Positions 14,964-22,277 of a DNA stretch of 35,948 nt are shown piece after piece. Source of the stretch: Puniceicoccales bacterium (GTDB lineage Bacteria > Verrucomicrobiota > Verrucomicrobiia > Opitutales > LL51). How positions within the stretch are numbered: the stretch's first letter is position 1; each line of letters opens with the position of its first letter. The notes under the pieces are model-generated. The model was not told where the DNA came from. It made no database searches and saw only the letters and a program-made list of their open reading frames with translations. Location: contig JAISXO010000019.1 of the NCBI GenBank assembly GCA_031270475.1, positions 1-35,948 on the forward strand. Direction: 5' to 3'. Both the position numbers and the translations under genes were made by a program.

Positions 14964-14965
14964 AA

Positions 14966-15040
14966 TGGTGGGTCGACTGGGATTCGAACCCAGAACCAAT
15001 GGCTTAAAAGGCCACTGCTCTACCGTTGAGCTACCAACCC
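14966..15040 (-). tRNA. tRNA-Lys (TTT)
   Basis: The acceptor GGGTTGG pairs with TCGACCC through two wobble pairs. The anticodon stem GTGGC/GCCAT holds loop CTTTTAA, giving TTT. The CCA end is encoded (TGG at 14966-14968 on the plus strand). It is first in the minus-strand tRNA cluster. Confidence 0.96.
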
Positions 15041-15054
15041 TTACCAGCTTTGGA

Positions 15055-15082
15055 ACCCTAATGGCCACAATCCCCCTGTCAA
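15055..15082 (-). promoter_or_regulatory. Probable promoter of the Lys-Thr-Thr tRNA cluster
   Basis: On the minus strand a perfect TTGACA (15082-15077) is followed by a 16-bp spacer and TAGGGT (15060-15055), ending 14 bp before tRNA-Lys. The perfect -35, weak -10 and 16-bp spacing are the same as at tRNA-Asp. Confidence 0.5.
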
Positions 15083-15158
15083 CTTTCTTTTAAACAAATC
15101 TTAGCGGCTCTCTATTTTTGAATTTTTGTCAAGTTTATTTACCGTAAATATATAAAAT

Positions 15159-15947
15159 TTACAGTGTCTTTTTCATGCGATCGCCGTAGATCGTCAGCGT
15201 TAGTATGATCACAACAAATACCATCGAAGGGAAAATAACTTGCCAAGGTGACGTCGTCATAAAATTTGCTCCCTCCGCTATCAAAATTCCAAGAGAACTC
15301 TTCGGCGGTTGTATGCCAATTCCTAAAAAACTTAAAAATGATTCCAATACAATTACACTGGGTAGTGTGATGATAAAACAAACGACGATTATACCCGTAA
15401 TATTCGGCAACATGTGCTTCCATACGATTGTCGTTTCCCTCTGCCCTAGCCCTTTTGCTACTTGAATATATCCACTCTCTTTTATTCTAAGTACCTCCGC
15501 CCGAATAATTCGTGCCGTCGTCATCCATTCCACAATACTAATCGCAAAAAATAAAACACAAATGTGCTTTCCCAAAACAATCATGGATAAAATAACGATA
15601 AGCGTCAACGGAATGGGATACAAAATATCCACAATCCGCATCAGTATTAAATCAATTTTACCGCCACAGTATCCAGAAATTGTCCCATAAATGGTCCCAA
15701 AACTAACCGCCAATAATGTTGTCAAAAAACCAACCGATAAAGAAATACAACAGGCATAAACAACGCGCGAAAATAAATCTCTTCCCAACCGATCGGTTCC
15801 AAACCAATGACTCCAATTCGGCGCAACAGCTCCCAATGCAATATCTTGCTGATAATAGGGATAGTGACGGATACTTACAAATGCTGCTAATATTACCAAA
15901 ATGGCGATAAAACAAAAAATATATACCCCAATGCTTTTTTTTCTCAC
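15159..15947 (-). CDS. Peptide ABC transporter permease, OppC/DppC type
   Basis: 262 residues with about six transmembrane helices. The N-terminal motif HWFGTDRLGRDLFSRVVY is diagnostic of the OppC/DppC branch. The cytoplasmic coupling loop (EAA motif) reads YIQVAKGLGQRETTIVWKHM, and the conserved LSFLGIGIQPPKSSLG follows. It would form the membrane channel with an OppB-type partner and take up oligopeptides or nickel. The start is GTG at 15947, because a TAG lies just upstream in frame and no ATG is available. No oppA, B or F lies next to it; the only related gene in the window is an OppD-type ATPase at 31217, 15 kb away. Confidence 0.9.
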   Translation of the reverse strand: MRKKSIGVYIFCFIAILVILAAFVSIRHYPYYQQDIALGAVAPNWSHWFGTDRLGRDLFSRVVYACCISLSVGFLTTLLAVSFGTIYGTISGYCGGKIDLILMRIVDILYPIPLTLIVILSMIVLGKHICVLFFAISIVEWMTTARIIRAEVLRIKESGYIQVAKGLGQRETTIVWKHMLPNITGIIVVCFIITLPSVIVLESFLSFLGIGIQPPKSSLGILIAEGANFMTTSPWQVIFPSMVFVVIILTLTIYGDRMKKTL

Positions 15948-16069
15948 AAAAATTGGCCTCTACTCCATAAAAATCTAATTGATATCGTCAACTTCAAAAT
16001 TCCCATTTCTTTGTTAGGTGTGATTTTTTGACTTTCTGACGAGGAGACGATCGGCAAGTTACCCCCTTA

Positions 16070-16145
16070 AAGGCCCCCAAGGAACGTAGTTCCTTTGCCC
16101 TCTTACAGAGGGCGCCCCGCGGCTTCGCCGCGGGGCGTGGGCCTT
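16070..16145. repeat. Hairpin-array element E4 (cloverleaf type)
   Basis: A short outer repeat AAGGCCC (16070-16076) / GGGCCTT (16139-16145) encloses three arms: AAGGAAC-GTA-GTTCCTT, GCCCTC-TTACA-GAGGGC and GCCCCGCGGC-TTC-GCCGCGGGGC. It occupies the divergent region between the OppC gene and tRNA-Gly. Apart from this element, 15948-16249 holds no gene. Confidence 0.8.
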
Positions 16146-16249
16146 CAATCAGACCATACGATTGCTGACGATCCCGAAAGCGAACTATAAAAAATCTCAC
16201 TTTTTCTCTTGACTGAAAAAGTGAGATTGTGATGGTAGGCAAAGTTTTT

Positions 16250-16322
16250 GCGAGCGTAACTCAATTGGCAGAGTGCCACCTTGCCAAGGTGGATGTTGAG
16301 GGTTCGAACCCCTTCGCTCGCA
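16250..16322 (+). tRNA. tRNA-Gly (GCC)
   Basis: The acceptor GCGAGCG pairs with CGCTCGC. The anticodon stem CCACC/GGTGG holds loop TTGCCAA, giving GCC. The T-arm is canonical, the discriminator is A, and CCA is not encoded. A TTGACT at 16209 may be part of its promoter. Confidence 0.96.
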
Positions 16323-16323
16323 C

Positions 16324-16346
16324 CCCGTATTTTACCGGGTACTTTT
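16324..16346 (+). terminator. Possible weak terminator after tRNA-Gly
   Basis: A short hairpin CCCGTA-TTT-TACCGGG (one bulge) is followed by TACTTTT. It is placed correctly for ending the tRNA-Gly transcript before the convergent gene, but the stem is short and the T-run is interrupted. Confidence 0.35.
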
Positions 16347-16349
16347 GGA

Positions 16350-17012
16350 TCATTTTTTTGTTGAATCCTTTCCAAAAAGAGTATACGATCCTATTTTCCA
16401 TTCTCCTGTTGTAAGTCCTCTTGACAAGAATTTCAAAGCAGTCGCTCCTGCTCCTAGTGTAAACGTTAGCGAAGGATTCTTTGTTGCAAATTTTACCACC
16501 ATTTTCGCAACATCCCAACCGCATTTTCCAGCAACTGGAACTACATTTTTTAAAAACCATTTGCCGCCATCCTGGGCCAAATATTTTGCTTTTCGCATTA
16601 TTTTTTTCGTCCCAGAACCACTTTCGGCACTAAAAAAGTTTTCCTTTATTTCATCAAATAAGCGCGGGTCTATATGGAAAATTTTCGCTTCTTTCATTGT
16701 TTTTTTACTTAAAAATCTTCCATCTTTTGCAAACATACAATATTCATCGGTAACCACAAGGCAATGTGATGCCTTATTTTTTTTCAATATTAGATTCTCT
16801 CCCGTTTGCAATTGTTCCAATAAACGTGTTCGAACGTCTTCTTGCATTTCACTTGCTGCAATCAGAGACAAAACATCAAGTATCATCCCCGAGTTAACTT
16901 CCGCCTTTTGGCGACTTGGATCTTCTGAAATATTACAATCTCCTGCCAACCCGATTCCAGGTATCGCGATGCCTATAATTAACAGTATTTCTAGTTTTTT
17001 TAACTTATTCAT
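16350..17012 (-). CDS. Secreted or membrane-associated protein of unknown function
   Basis: 220 residues. The start at 17012 is chosen because AGAGGAAAT forms a clear ribosome site directly before this ATG; an upstream start at 17063 lacks one. The N-terminus is a classical signal peptide (LEILLIIGIAIPGIGLAGDC), and Cys after AG could be a lipoprotein-type lipobox (GLAGDC is imperfect). The middle is charged with scattered cysteines. Near the C-terminus a Gly/Ala-rich hydrophobic stretch (LTFTLGAGATALKFL) could insert in a membrane. I recognise no family. It is convergent with tRNA-Gly and lies downstream of the four-copy cysteine-protein array on the same strand. Confidence 0.6.
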   Translation of the reverse strand: MNKLKKLEILLIIGIAIPGIGLAGDCNISEDPSRQKAEVNSGMILDVLSLIAASEMQEDVRTRLLEQLQTGENLILKKNKASHCLVVTDEYCMFAKDGRFLSKKTMKEAKIFHIDPRLFDEIKENFFSAESGSGTKKIMRKAKYLAQDGGKWFLKNVVPVAGKCGWDVAKMVVKFATKNPSLTFTLGAGATALKFLSRGLTTGEWKIGSYTLFGKDSTKK

Positions 17013-17115
17013 ATTTCCTCTATTGTTGAAATAATGGATCGCAGTTCCTTTTGGCTTTGTCAAGAAGAAAAATCAAAAAACTAAAAAAATATTTCTATAT
17101 AAAAACAAAAACCGC

Positions 17116-17364
17116 CTATGTCTTTAAGGTAATCTCATCAAATTTACATTTTCCGCAGGCCCTACATTTGGCAGTAATGCTGTCGAGAGAACTTTGAGTC
17201 TGCTCTTCCAGCCATAAAACGCGCTCGCTAAACGATTTCTTTAAAACCTCTCTCAACGGACAACTTTCTGGAACACCTTTCTCCGAAATGAGCATGAGCT
17301 CCACCATTCTTTCAATTCGCTCTTTTGCGGCTTTCTTTTTTAAATCCCGTTGACTATCTTCCAT
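17116..17364 (-). CDS. Small four-cysteine protein, paralogue 1
   Basis: 82 residues, not recognised as a named family. The N-terminal half is a charged helix (MEDSQRDLKKKAAKERIERM). The C-terminal half has Cys35 (PESCPL) and a cluster Cys67-x2-Cys70-x2-Cys73 (KCRACGKC), enough to bind zinc or an iron-sulfur cluster. It is nearly identical to paralogue 2; differences concentrate in the last ten residues. It is cytoplasmic, with no signal peptide. It belongs to a head-to-tail array with a ~350-380-bp period, each copy preceded by the same conserved upstream segment, which suggests separate but similar expression. Confidence 0.72.
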   Translation of the reverse strand: MEDSQRDLKKKAAKERIERMVELMLISEKGVPESCPLREVLKKSFSERVLWLEEQTQSSLDSITAKCRACGKCKFDEITLKT

Positions 17365-17486
17365 ATTTTAAGCTCGGCTTTCTTGAATTTCAAATTTAGC
17401 CTTCATCGGATCGATGACAATACAATCATACACAGAAATGTGATTTTAATGAAATTTTGACACTCCTACTAATATCTACAAATCGC

Positions 17487-17735
17487 CTATGTCTCTGATA
17501 ACATCTTCTCAAAATTGCACTTTCCGCAGGCCCTACATTCGGCAGTAATGCTGTCGAGAGAACTTTGAGTCTGCTCTTCCAGCCATAAAACGCGCTCGCT
17601 AAACGATTTCTTTAAAATCTCCCTCAACGGACAACTTTCTGGAACATCTTTCTCCGAAATGAGCATGAGCTCCACCATTCTTTCAATTCGCTCTTTTGCG
17701 GCTTTCTTTTTTAAATCCCGTTGGCTATCTTCCAT
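17487..17735 (-). CDS. Small four-cysteine protein, paralogue 2
   Basis: 82 residues. It keeps Cys35 and the ECRACGKC cluster and differs from paralogue 1 at about ten positions (for example KDV for KGV and the tail NFEKMLSET). The tail matches that of the divergent copy 4 (NFQEMLSEI), so the ending in paralogue 1 (FDEITLKT) is probably the derived one. The coding part is more conserved than the spacer, consistent with selection on the protein. Confidence 0.72.
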   Translation of the reverse strand: MEDSQRDLKKKAAKERIERMVELMLISEKDVPESCPLREILKKSFSERVLWLEEQTQSSLDSITAECRACGKCNFEKMLSET

Positions 17736-17868
17736 ATTTTAGCTTTCTTGAATCTTAAATTTGGCCTTCATTGGATCGATGACAATGCGATTTTGCACAG
17801 GAATGCAATTTTGATAAGATCTTAACACTTCTCCTGATAAATACTACCATCAAATATCTACAAATCGC

Positions 17869-18116
17869 TTATATTTTCGGTAACATTTCCTCAAATTTGC
17901 CCTTTTCTCAGGCCTTACATTCGGCAGTAATGCTTTGAAGGAACTTTTGGTTTATTTTTCCAGCTATAAAGCGCGCGCACTAAACGATTTCTTTAAAATC
18001 TCTCCCAACGGACAATTTTCTGGAACATCTTTCTCCGAGGTGAGCATGAGCTCCACCATTCTTTCAATTCGCTCTTTTGCGGCTTTCTTTTTTAAATCCC
18101 GTTGACTATCTTCCAT
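17869..18116 (-). pseudogene. Dead copy of the four-cysteine gene family
   Basis: The first ~48 codons align with paralogues 1 and 2 (identical start, then LMLTSEKDVPENCPLGEIL). The WLEEQT region then carries two stops: the Trp codon became TAG and the Gln codon TAA. A 1-bp deletion follows, and the CxxCxxC codons are changed. The length of 248 bp against 249 in the intact genes confirms the single deletion. It is inactive as a full-length gene. Confidence 0.85.
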
Positions 18117-18214
18117 ATTTTAGCTTTCTTGAATCTTAAATTTGGCCTTCATTGGATCGATAGCAATGCAATTTTGCTAAAAATTCGACACCATTCTCAA
18201 TATCTATGAAATTC

Positions 18215-18463
18215 CTATATCTCCGATAACATTTCCTGAAAATTACATCTGCCACAGGCTTTACATTGAGTAATAACTTTCTCGAGAGAATCTTTCGTTT
18301 GATCCTCTAGCCATAAGACACGATCCATGAATGATTTTTTTAAAACCTCACCCAACGGACAACTATCCGGAACATTTTTCTTTAATACGAGCATGAGTTT
18401 CACCATTTTTTCTACTTGCTCCTTTGCAACTTTTCTTTTTGAATCTTGTTGATCACTGTTCAT
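18215..18463 (-). CDS. Small four-cysteine protein, divergent copy 4
   Basis: 82 residues, about 60% identical to copies 1 and 2. All four cysteines are kept (DSCPL and QCKACGRC), as are the LKKSF and RVLWLE blocks. Retention of the cysteines and of exact length despite many substitutions argues that the family is functional. As the most diverged copy, next to the thiamine pyrophosphokinase gene, it may be the founder of the array. No function is assigned. Confidence 0.72.
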   Translation of the reverse strand: MNSDQQDSKRKVAKEQVEKMVKLMLVLKKNVPDSCPLGEVLKKSFMDRVLWLEDQTKDSLEKVITQCKACGRCNFQEMLSEI

Positions 18464-18539
18464 ACTACGATCCTTAAATTGGCCCTCATTGGATCGATGA
18501 CAATGTGATTATGCATGGAGATGTAATTTTGACGAAATT

Positions 18540-19214
18540 TTAATATTGCATCCCAATGCCTACACTACCTTCATCCTTCATATTACTCAGATAAATAATG
18601 AGAAAAACGGCTCCCCCATGGACATGGAATTCTACTTGCTCCGTAACCGTACGATTGAAGCAAGAGGTGTATCCACTAAAATGGAGTTCCTGATCTTTTA
18701 GCTCCCAACGTAAGCCACGCGTACTGATTTTTCCAAAAGGCATGCCCAATAATGATAATTTTGTCCCCATGGGAAAATTTAAGATTAAATGACTGCGAAG
18801 CGAAAAACATAGGTTGGGCGGTGTGTAACCGATCGAGTCGGTCTGCGCTAAAATACCTACATTGTTTAAAATATGATCGATATATCCTCCATTAATACCG
18901 AGAACGATCGATGGCGATAAATGATTTTCCTGAGCAAATTTTAATGCCTTCTGAAAATCCGAAGATGATTGGTCTTTGATAACAATTTTTTTTGTCTTTT
19001 CCCCAATCGGCTCCCTCACACTATCCCAATCGCCAATTACAACATCCGCCACAATCCCCTTTCTTAAAAGCAAATTTGCAGCCCCATCCGTCGCAATAAT
19101 GGGTAAATCGAAATGCGCGAAAAACTTGCGCTCCGGTAACGCTCCGCTTAAACAGAGAAGCGAACGATACTTCCCTAATGCCGACACTATGGCTAAAAGT
19201 TTTTTATCTTCCAT
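18540..19214 (-). CDS. Thiamine pyrophosphokinase
   Basis: 224 residues. The catalytic-domain motifs are in order: ATDGAANLLLRKG, VIGDWDSV (usually GDFDS, the Mg-binding site), DQSSSDFQKAL (the D-Q-x3-D-x2-K/R-A motif) and GGYIDHILNN (usually GGRxDH). The C-terminal beta-sandwich that binds thiamine is recognisable (STRGLRWELKD). It makes thiamine diphosphate from thiamine and ATP. No thiamine biosynthesis gene or TPP riboswitch is seen nearby, so salvage of imported thiamine is plausible. The gene lies just upstream of the four-cysteine array on the same strand and could be co-transcribed with it. Confidence 0.88.
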   Translation of the reverse strand: MEDKKLLAIVSALGKYRSLLCLSGALPERKFFAHFDLPIIATDGAANLLLRKGIVADVVIGDWDSVREPIGEKTKKIVIKDQSSSDFQKALKFAQENHLSPSIVLGINGGYIDHILNNVGILAQTDSIGYTPPNLCFSLRSHLILNFPMGTKLSLLGMPFGKISTRGLRWELKDQELHFSGYTSCFNRTVTEQVEFHVHGGAVFLIIYLSNMKDEGSVGIGMQY

Positions 19215-19306
19215 TTCCCCTATTCAGATTAAAATGGGATGACAAATTGCAATTTTTGAATTCGAATTAGCTAAGCTTGCCCTTAGAATTCCTTGCCCCC
19301 GCCCCC

Positions 19307-19438
19307 GAATGAGGGCCGGGGCTAAAAAGGCCAGCCCTCGTCGCTTTGCGACGAGGGCAAGGTAACTTTGTTGCCTGATCCCTAACGGGATCAGGCCTTT
19401 TTAGCCCTCCGCGGCTTCGCGCGTGAGGGGAGCATACG
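19307..19438. repeat. Hairpin-array element E5 (cloverleaf type)
   Basis: The outer repeat GGGCTAAAAAGGCC (19319-19332) / GGCCTTTTTAGCCC (19394-19407) encloses GCCCTCGTCGC-TTT-GCGACGAGGGC, GGTAAC-TTT-GTTGCC and GATCCC-TAAC-GGGATC. Imperfect GC-rich palindromes flank it. Arm order is as in E1. It lies between the thiamine pyrophosphokinase start and the mcsB end. Confidence 0.85.
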
Positions 19439-19465
19439 ATAAAGTCCCATAGCAATCCAAAAAAT

Positions 19466-20521
19466 TTAAAACTGCAAATCCTGAATCTGCCGAAAAAAAA
19501 TACGCATATTTTCCGCCCGAATAGTATCCCGCTCCTCGGCCGATAAATTTTTATCGTACAGAACGACGAGATTACCCGGCTGCGACTCCACCATATAGCG
19601 ATCAATTCCCGAACGATTTTTCTCATCGATGAAACCACAATCGGTTGCCAAACGCATCCAAGCTAACATTTCAAATGCTTCCTCACTCGTCAACGTATAG
19701 CAAGAACGGAGCATACCATAAATTCGACCAATTTTGTCTAAAAATTGCGTACGATTATGTTTTAAGAGCCCTTCCCTTGCAGCCATTTCCTGATCCATAA
19801 TCGTTCGAATAATATGCTCCAAACGCTGAATCTCATCCACTTCGCTAATCCCCAATGTCTGCTGATTAGAAATTTGATAAATATATCCCAGGGCCTTCGT
19901 TCCTTCTCCCTGTATACCGCGTACCGTAATCCCAATCTGCTGGACTGCCTCGATCAAATGTCGCATCTGATTTGCCATACCGAGTCCCGGAAGATGTAAC
20001 ATAATAGAAGCACGCATCCCCGTTCCGAGATTGCTCGGACATGCTGTCAAATATCCTTTGGACGGTGAAAAAGCATAGCAACCATCGTCTATTGTATTAT
20101 CGATATCGTTAATTTTTTTCCAGGCATCGCGCAACTGCAACCCATTATTAATGACCTGAATTCTGAGGTGATCTTCCTCATTAATCATAATCGACGCAGA
20201 AGCCCGATCACTACAGATAATACCCGCTCCCGATCTTCGCTCAAGCAATTCTTTACTGATAACGCGGCGCTCTTGGAGTGCCAGTTGTTCAGAGTCTGTC
20301 AACGCCGCTAGATCGATGAAAACTTTAAAATCCTTCAATTTTTTGATATAATGTTTCGCAAAATCGAGGATCTCTCCACGCTCTTTATCTTCCGCATGGG
20401 CAGGAAATTTAAACTGGGAAAAATTGCGCGCCAAACGTATTCGGGAACTCATTACAATGGCCTGACTGCGCTCCTCAAAACGCTTACTATATTCCAAAAG
20501 AAGTGCCCTAATCGTTCTCAT
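19466..20521 (-). CDS. mcsB: Protein-arginine kinase McsB
   Basis: 351 residues from the ATG at 20521, which lies inside the end of mcsA (13-bp overlap). It has the ATP:guanido phosphotransferase fold: SSRIRLARN near the N-terminus, INEEDHLRIQ (guanidino-side Glu), and the signature CPSNLGTGMRAS with Cys161. Family members phosphorylate arginine residues to mark proteins for ClpCP degradation; their activator is McsA. Typical McsB length is ~350-365, so it looks complete. An alternative upstream start at 20566 would extend further into mcsA. The usual Firmicutes partners ctsR and clpC are not here; a separated mcsAB pair also occurs in Chlamydiae and related phyla. Confidence 0.93.
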   Translation of the reverse strand: MRTIRALLLEYSKRFEERSQAIVMSSRIRLARNFSQFKFPAHAEDKERGEILDFAKHYIKKLKDFKVFIDLAALTDSEQLALQERRVISKELLERRSGAGIICSDRASASIMINEEDHLRIQVINNGLQLRDAWKKINDIDNTIDDGCYAFSPSKGYLTACPSNLGTGMRASIMLHLPGLGMANQMRHLIEAVQQIGITVRGIQGEGTKALGYIYQISNQQTLGISEVDEIQRLEHIIRTIMDQEMAAREGLLKHNRTQFLDKIGRIYGMLRSCYTLTSEEAFEMLAWMRLATDCGFIDEKNRSGIDRYMVESQPGNLVVLYDKNLSAEERDTIRAENMRIFFRQIQDLQF

Positions 20522-21008
20522 TTTGTAATACGCGAAGTTGATCTCTAATTCTAGCGGCCTCCTCAAACTGTTCCGCTACAATTGCCTGCTGTAATTTTTC
20601 CTCCAAAGATTCCTTTGTTAAATTTTTTTCCTCACAAACAACAAATCCCTTCGGACGCTTGCCCACATGCTGTAAACTTTTCTGCATATTTTCAATTAAA
20701 GGTAAAAGTTGCTTTCCTAAATGCTCATAGCATTGGGCACAACCAAGATAGCCCATTTTTTTGAAAAGCTCCACCGTGTAACCACAACGTTGGCAACTCC
20801 CCTGGGAAACAAGCGATAAACTGAGATCTCCAAAAAGCGCAGTACCAATATTTTGAGCCACAGAAAAAGGCACCATATTACTGGTTAAAACGCCGTAGCC
20901 ACGCGCACAGGCCTCACACAAACTAATCGATTGCTTCATACCTTGCACAACCTGCTCAATATGAACCGCTGCTGGATTTCCACAAATACTGCATTTTAGT
21001 AATTCCAT
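20508..21008 (-). CDS. mcsA: McsA, zinc-binding activator of McsB
   Basis: 166 residues from the ATG at 21008 (CTATGG context), 11 bp after the fabG stop. Four CxxC pairs are present: Cys6/9, Cys31/34, Cys72/75 and Cys90/93, the typical double zinc-ribbon layout. A C-terminal UVR domain follows (about 132-164, KLQQAIVAEQFEEAARIRD). It activates the arginine kinase encoded by the overlapping next gene. The order fabG-mcsA-mcsB with short gaps suggests one operon. Confidence 0.92.
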   Translation of the reverse strand: MELLKCSICGNPAAVHIEQVVQGMKQSISLCEACARGYGVLTSNMVPFSVAQNIGTALFGDLSLSLVSQGSCQRCGYTVELFKKMGYLGCAQCYEHLGKQLLPLIENMQKSLQHVGKRPKGFVVCEEKNLTKESLEEKLQQAIVAEQFEEAARIRDQLRVLQNEND

Positions 21009-21019
21009 AGGTTGTAAAA

Positions 21020-21763
21020 TTACATTGTCATCCCGCCATCGACCGTCAGAATGGTCCCCGTTATGTACTGAGCTTCCTCTGAACACAGAAAATTTACCGC
21101 GTTGGCAATGTCCTTTGGAACCCCCATGCGCCTCATTGGAACGTTTTTCTTTATTTCCTCAATAACCTTTTCAGGTAACCCGAACGTCATATCGCTTTCG
21201 ATAAAACCCGGCGCAACAACATTGGCGCATATGCCACGCGAGGCCACTTCTTTAGCAACCGACTTCGTAAAACCAATTATTCCTGCCTTGGCCGCCGCGT
21301 AATTTGCCTGCCCAAAATTCCCTATTTTTCCTACGACGGAAGAAATATTGACAATTCGTCCCCAACGATTTTGTACCATCCCTCGCAATAAATGCTTTGT
21401 CCAATAAAAACAACTGTTCAAATTCGTACGAATGACGTCGTCCCAATCCTCTTCCCCCATTCGCATGAGTAACGCATCCCGCGTAATACCGGCATTATTG
21501 ACTAAAATATCAATCGTTCCATGCTTTTCTAAAAGCTTTCCACAGGCCAATTCAACGGCTTTTCCATCGGATACATCCACCGCCATTGCCTCTGCCATAC
21601 CACCTGCTACAGTAATTTCCTGTGCAATTTTCTCGCAATTTTGTGAACGACTAATGCAAACCACATGAATGGACTGTTGTGCCAATTTCTCTGCAATCGC
21701 GGCACCTAACCCACGGCCCGCACCGGTCACTAACGCAATTCGCTTTTTTTCTCCTTCTTCCAC
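21020..21763 (-). CDS. fabG: 3-oxoacyl-[acyl-carrier-protein] reductase
   Basis: 247 residues, a classical short-chain dehydrogenase. The NADPH-binding motif VTGAGRGLGAAIAEKLA opens the protein, then NNAGITRDALLMRM (the FabG-typical form), the catalytic Ser of NISSVVGK and NYAAAKAG with the Tyr and Lys of the active site, and a C-terminal ITGTILTVDGGMTM. It performs the first reduction in fatty acid elongation. The start is GTG at 21763. It heads the probable fabG-mcsA-mcsB operon. No other fatty-acid gene is adjacent. Confidence 0.9.
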   Translation of the reverse strand: MEEGEKKRIALVTGAGRGLGAAIAEKLAQQSIHVVCISRSQNCEKIAQEITVAGGMAEAMAVDVSDGKAVELACGKLLEKHGTIDILVNNAGITRDALLMRMGEEDWDDVIRTNLNSCFYWTKHLLRGMVQNRWGRIVNISSVVGKIGNFGQANYAAAKAGIIGFTKSVAKEVASRGICANVVAPGFIESDMTFGLPEKVIEEIKKNVPMRRMGVPKDIANAVNFLCSEEAQYITGTILTVDGGMTM

Positions 21764-21857
21764 GAGCCAATTATGGCTGCGTTTATCCCGGACGTCAATA
21801 GGGTTTTTTCAAAATTATTTTCCCATGGAACTCCATATTCGCAAGAAAACTATTCAG

Positions 21858-22015
21858 AGGACTCTGCTCTCCTAACTCCCGCAAGGAGTCACAGACTCCT
21901 TCGCTCCCTACGGGAGCCCCCGCGTCGAAGCCGCGGGGCGGAGGAGGCCGCAGGCCTCCTCACCGGAGAATACCATCCTCCGGCCAGGGGTTCAAGGGGA
22001 AGGATTCCCCTTGCA
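21858..22015. repeat. Hairpin-array element E6 (open array)
   Basis: Six consecutive hairpins, no enclosing outer repeat: AAGGAGT/ACTCCTT, GCTCCC-TAC-GGGAGC, an imperfect CCCGCG/CCGCGGG, GAGGAGGCC-GCA-GGCCTCCTC, CCGGAG/CTCCGG-type and CAAGGGG/CCCCTTG. It lies between the fabG start and the yidD end. Around it, 21764-22057 holds no gene. Confidence 0.8.
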
Positions 22016-22057
22016 AACGGCAATCGAAAATTCCAATGACATAAAATTTTAGAAAAA

Positions 22058-22273
22058 TTATCGCTGGAAAGGATGGCATTGGAGCAATCTACAAATAATA
22101 AAATAGAGGGCCCGAAGGCAGGAATATTTTTTGAGAACGCGGATTGCAAACTGCGAACATGTCGGTGAAAACCGACAACGGCAATGGGGACCAAAGAAAA
22201 ACAGTTTCAAAGGCGATAAAAATAATTGGTAAATTCGAATAAAAAAAACGAATAATTGGGAAATAATTTTCAT
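22058..22273 (-). CDS. yidD: YidD-family membrane protein insertion factor
   Basis: 71 residues with an amphipathic hydrophobic N-terminus (IYQLFLSPLKLFFFGP) and the family core CRFSPTCSQFAIRVLKKY, then LLQCHPFQR at the end. YidD helps YidC insert proteins in the inner membrane. Homologues usually continue with a Gly-Gly-x-Asp-Pro tail after CxPF; here the protein stops right after HPFQR, so it is slightly short. It starts 4 nt after the ffh stop. Pairing with ffh is functionally sensible, as both serve membrane-protein targeting. Confidence 0.85.
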   Translation of the reverse strand: MKIISQLFVFFIRIYQLFLSPLKLFFFGPHCRCRFSPTCSQFAIRVLKKYSCLRALYFIICRLLQCHPFQR

Positions 22274-22277
22274 CGCA

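Noticed and set aside
14760-15068. A 102-codon open frame over the tRNA cluster
   Set aside because: It is the readthrough of three tRNA genes; tRNA folds are complete, so the frame is fortuitous.
16209-16237. Complete promoter for tRNA-Gly
   Set aside because: TTGACT is present, but nothing like a -10 box stands 16-18 bp downstream.
18540-18600. Frameshift in the C-terminus of thiamine pyrophosphokinase
   Set aside because: A second frame continues past the stop into the IDPMRA-type stretch, but the visible protein has the full domain set and normal length, so a frameshift is not needed.
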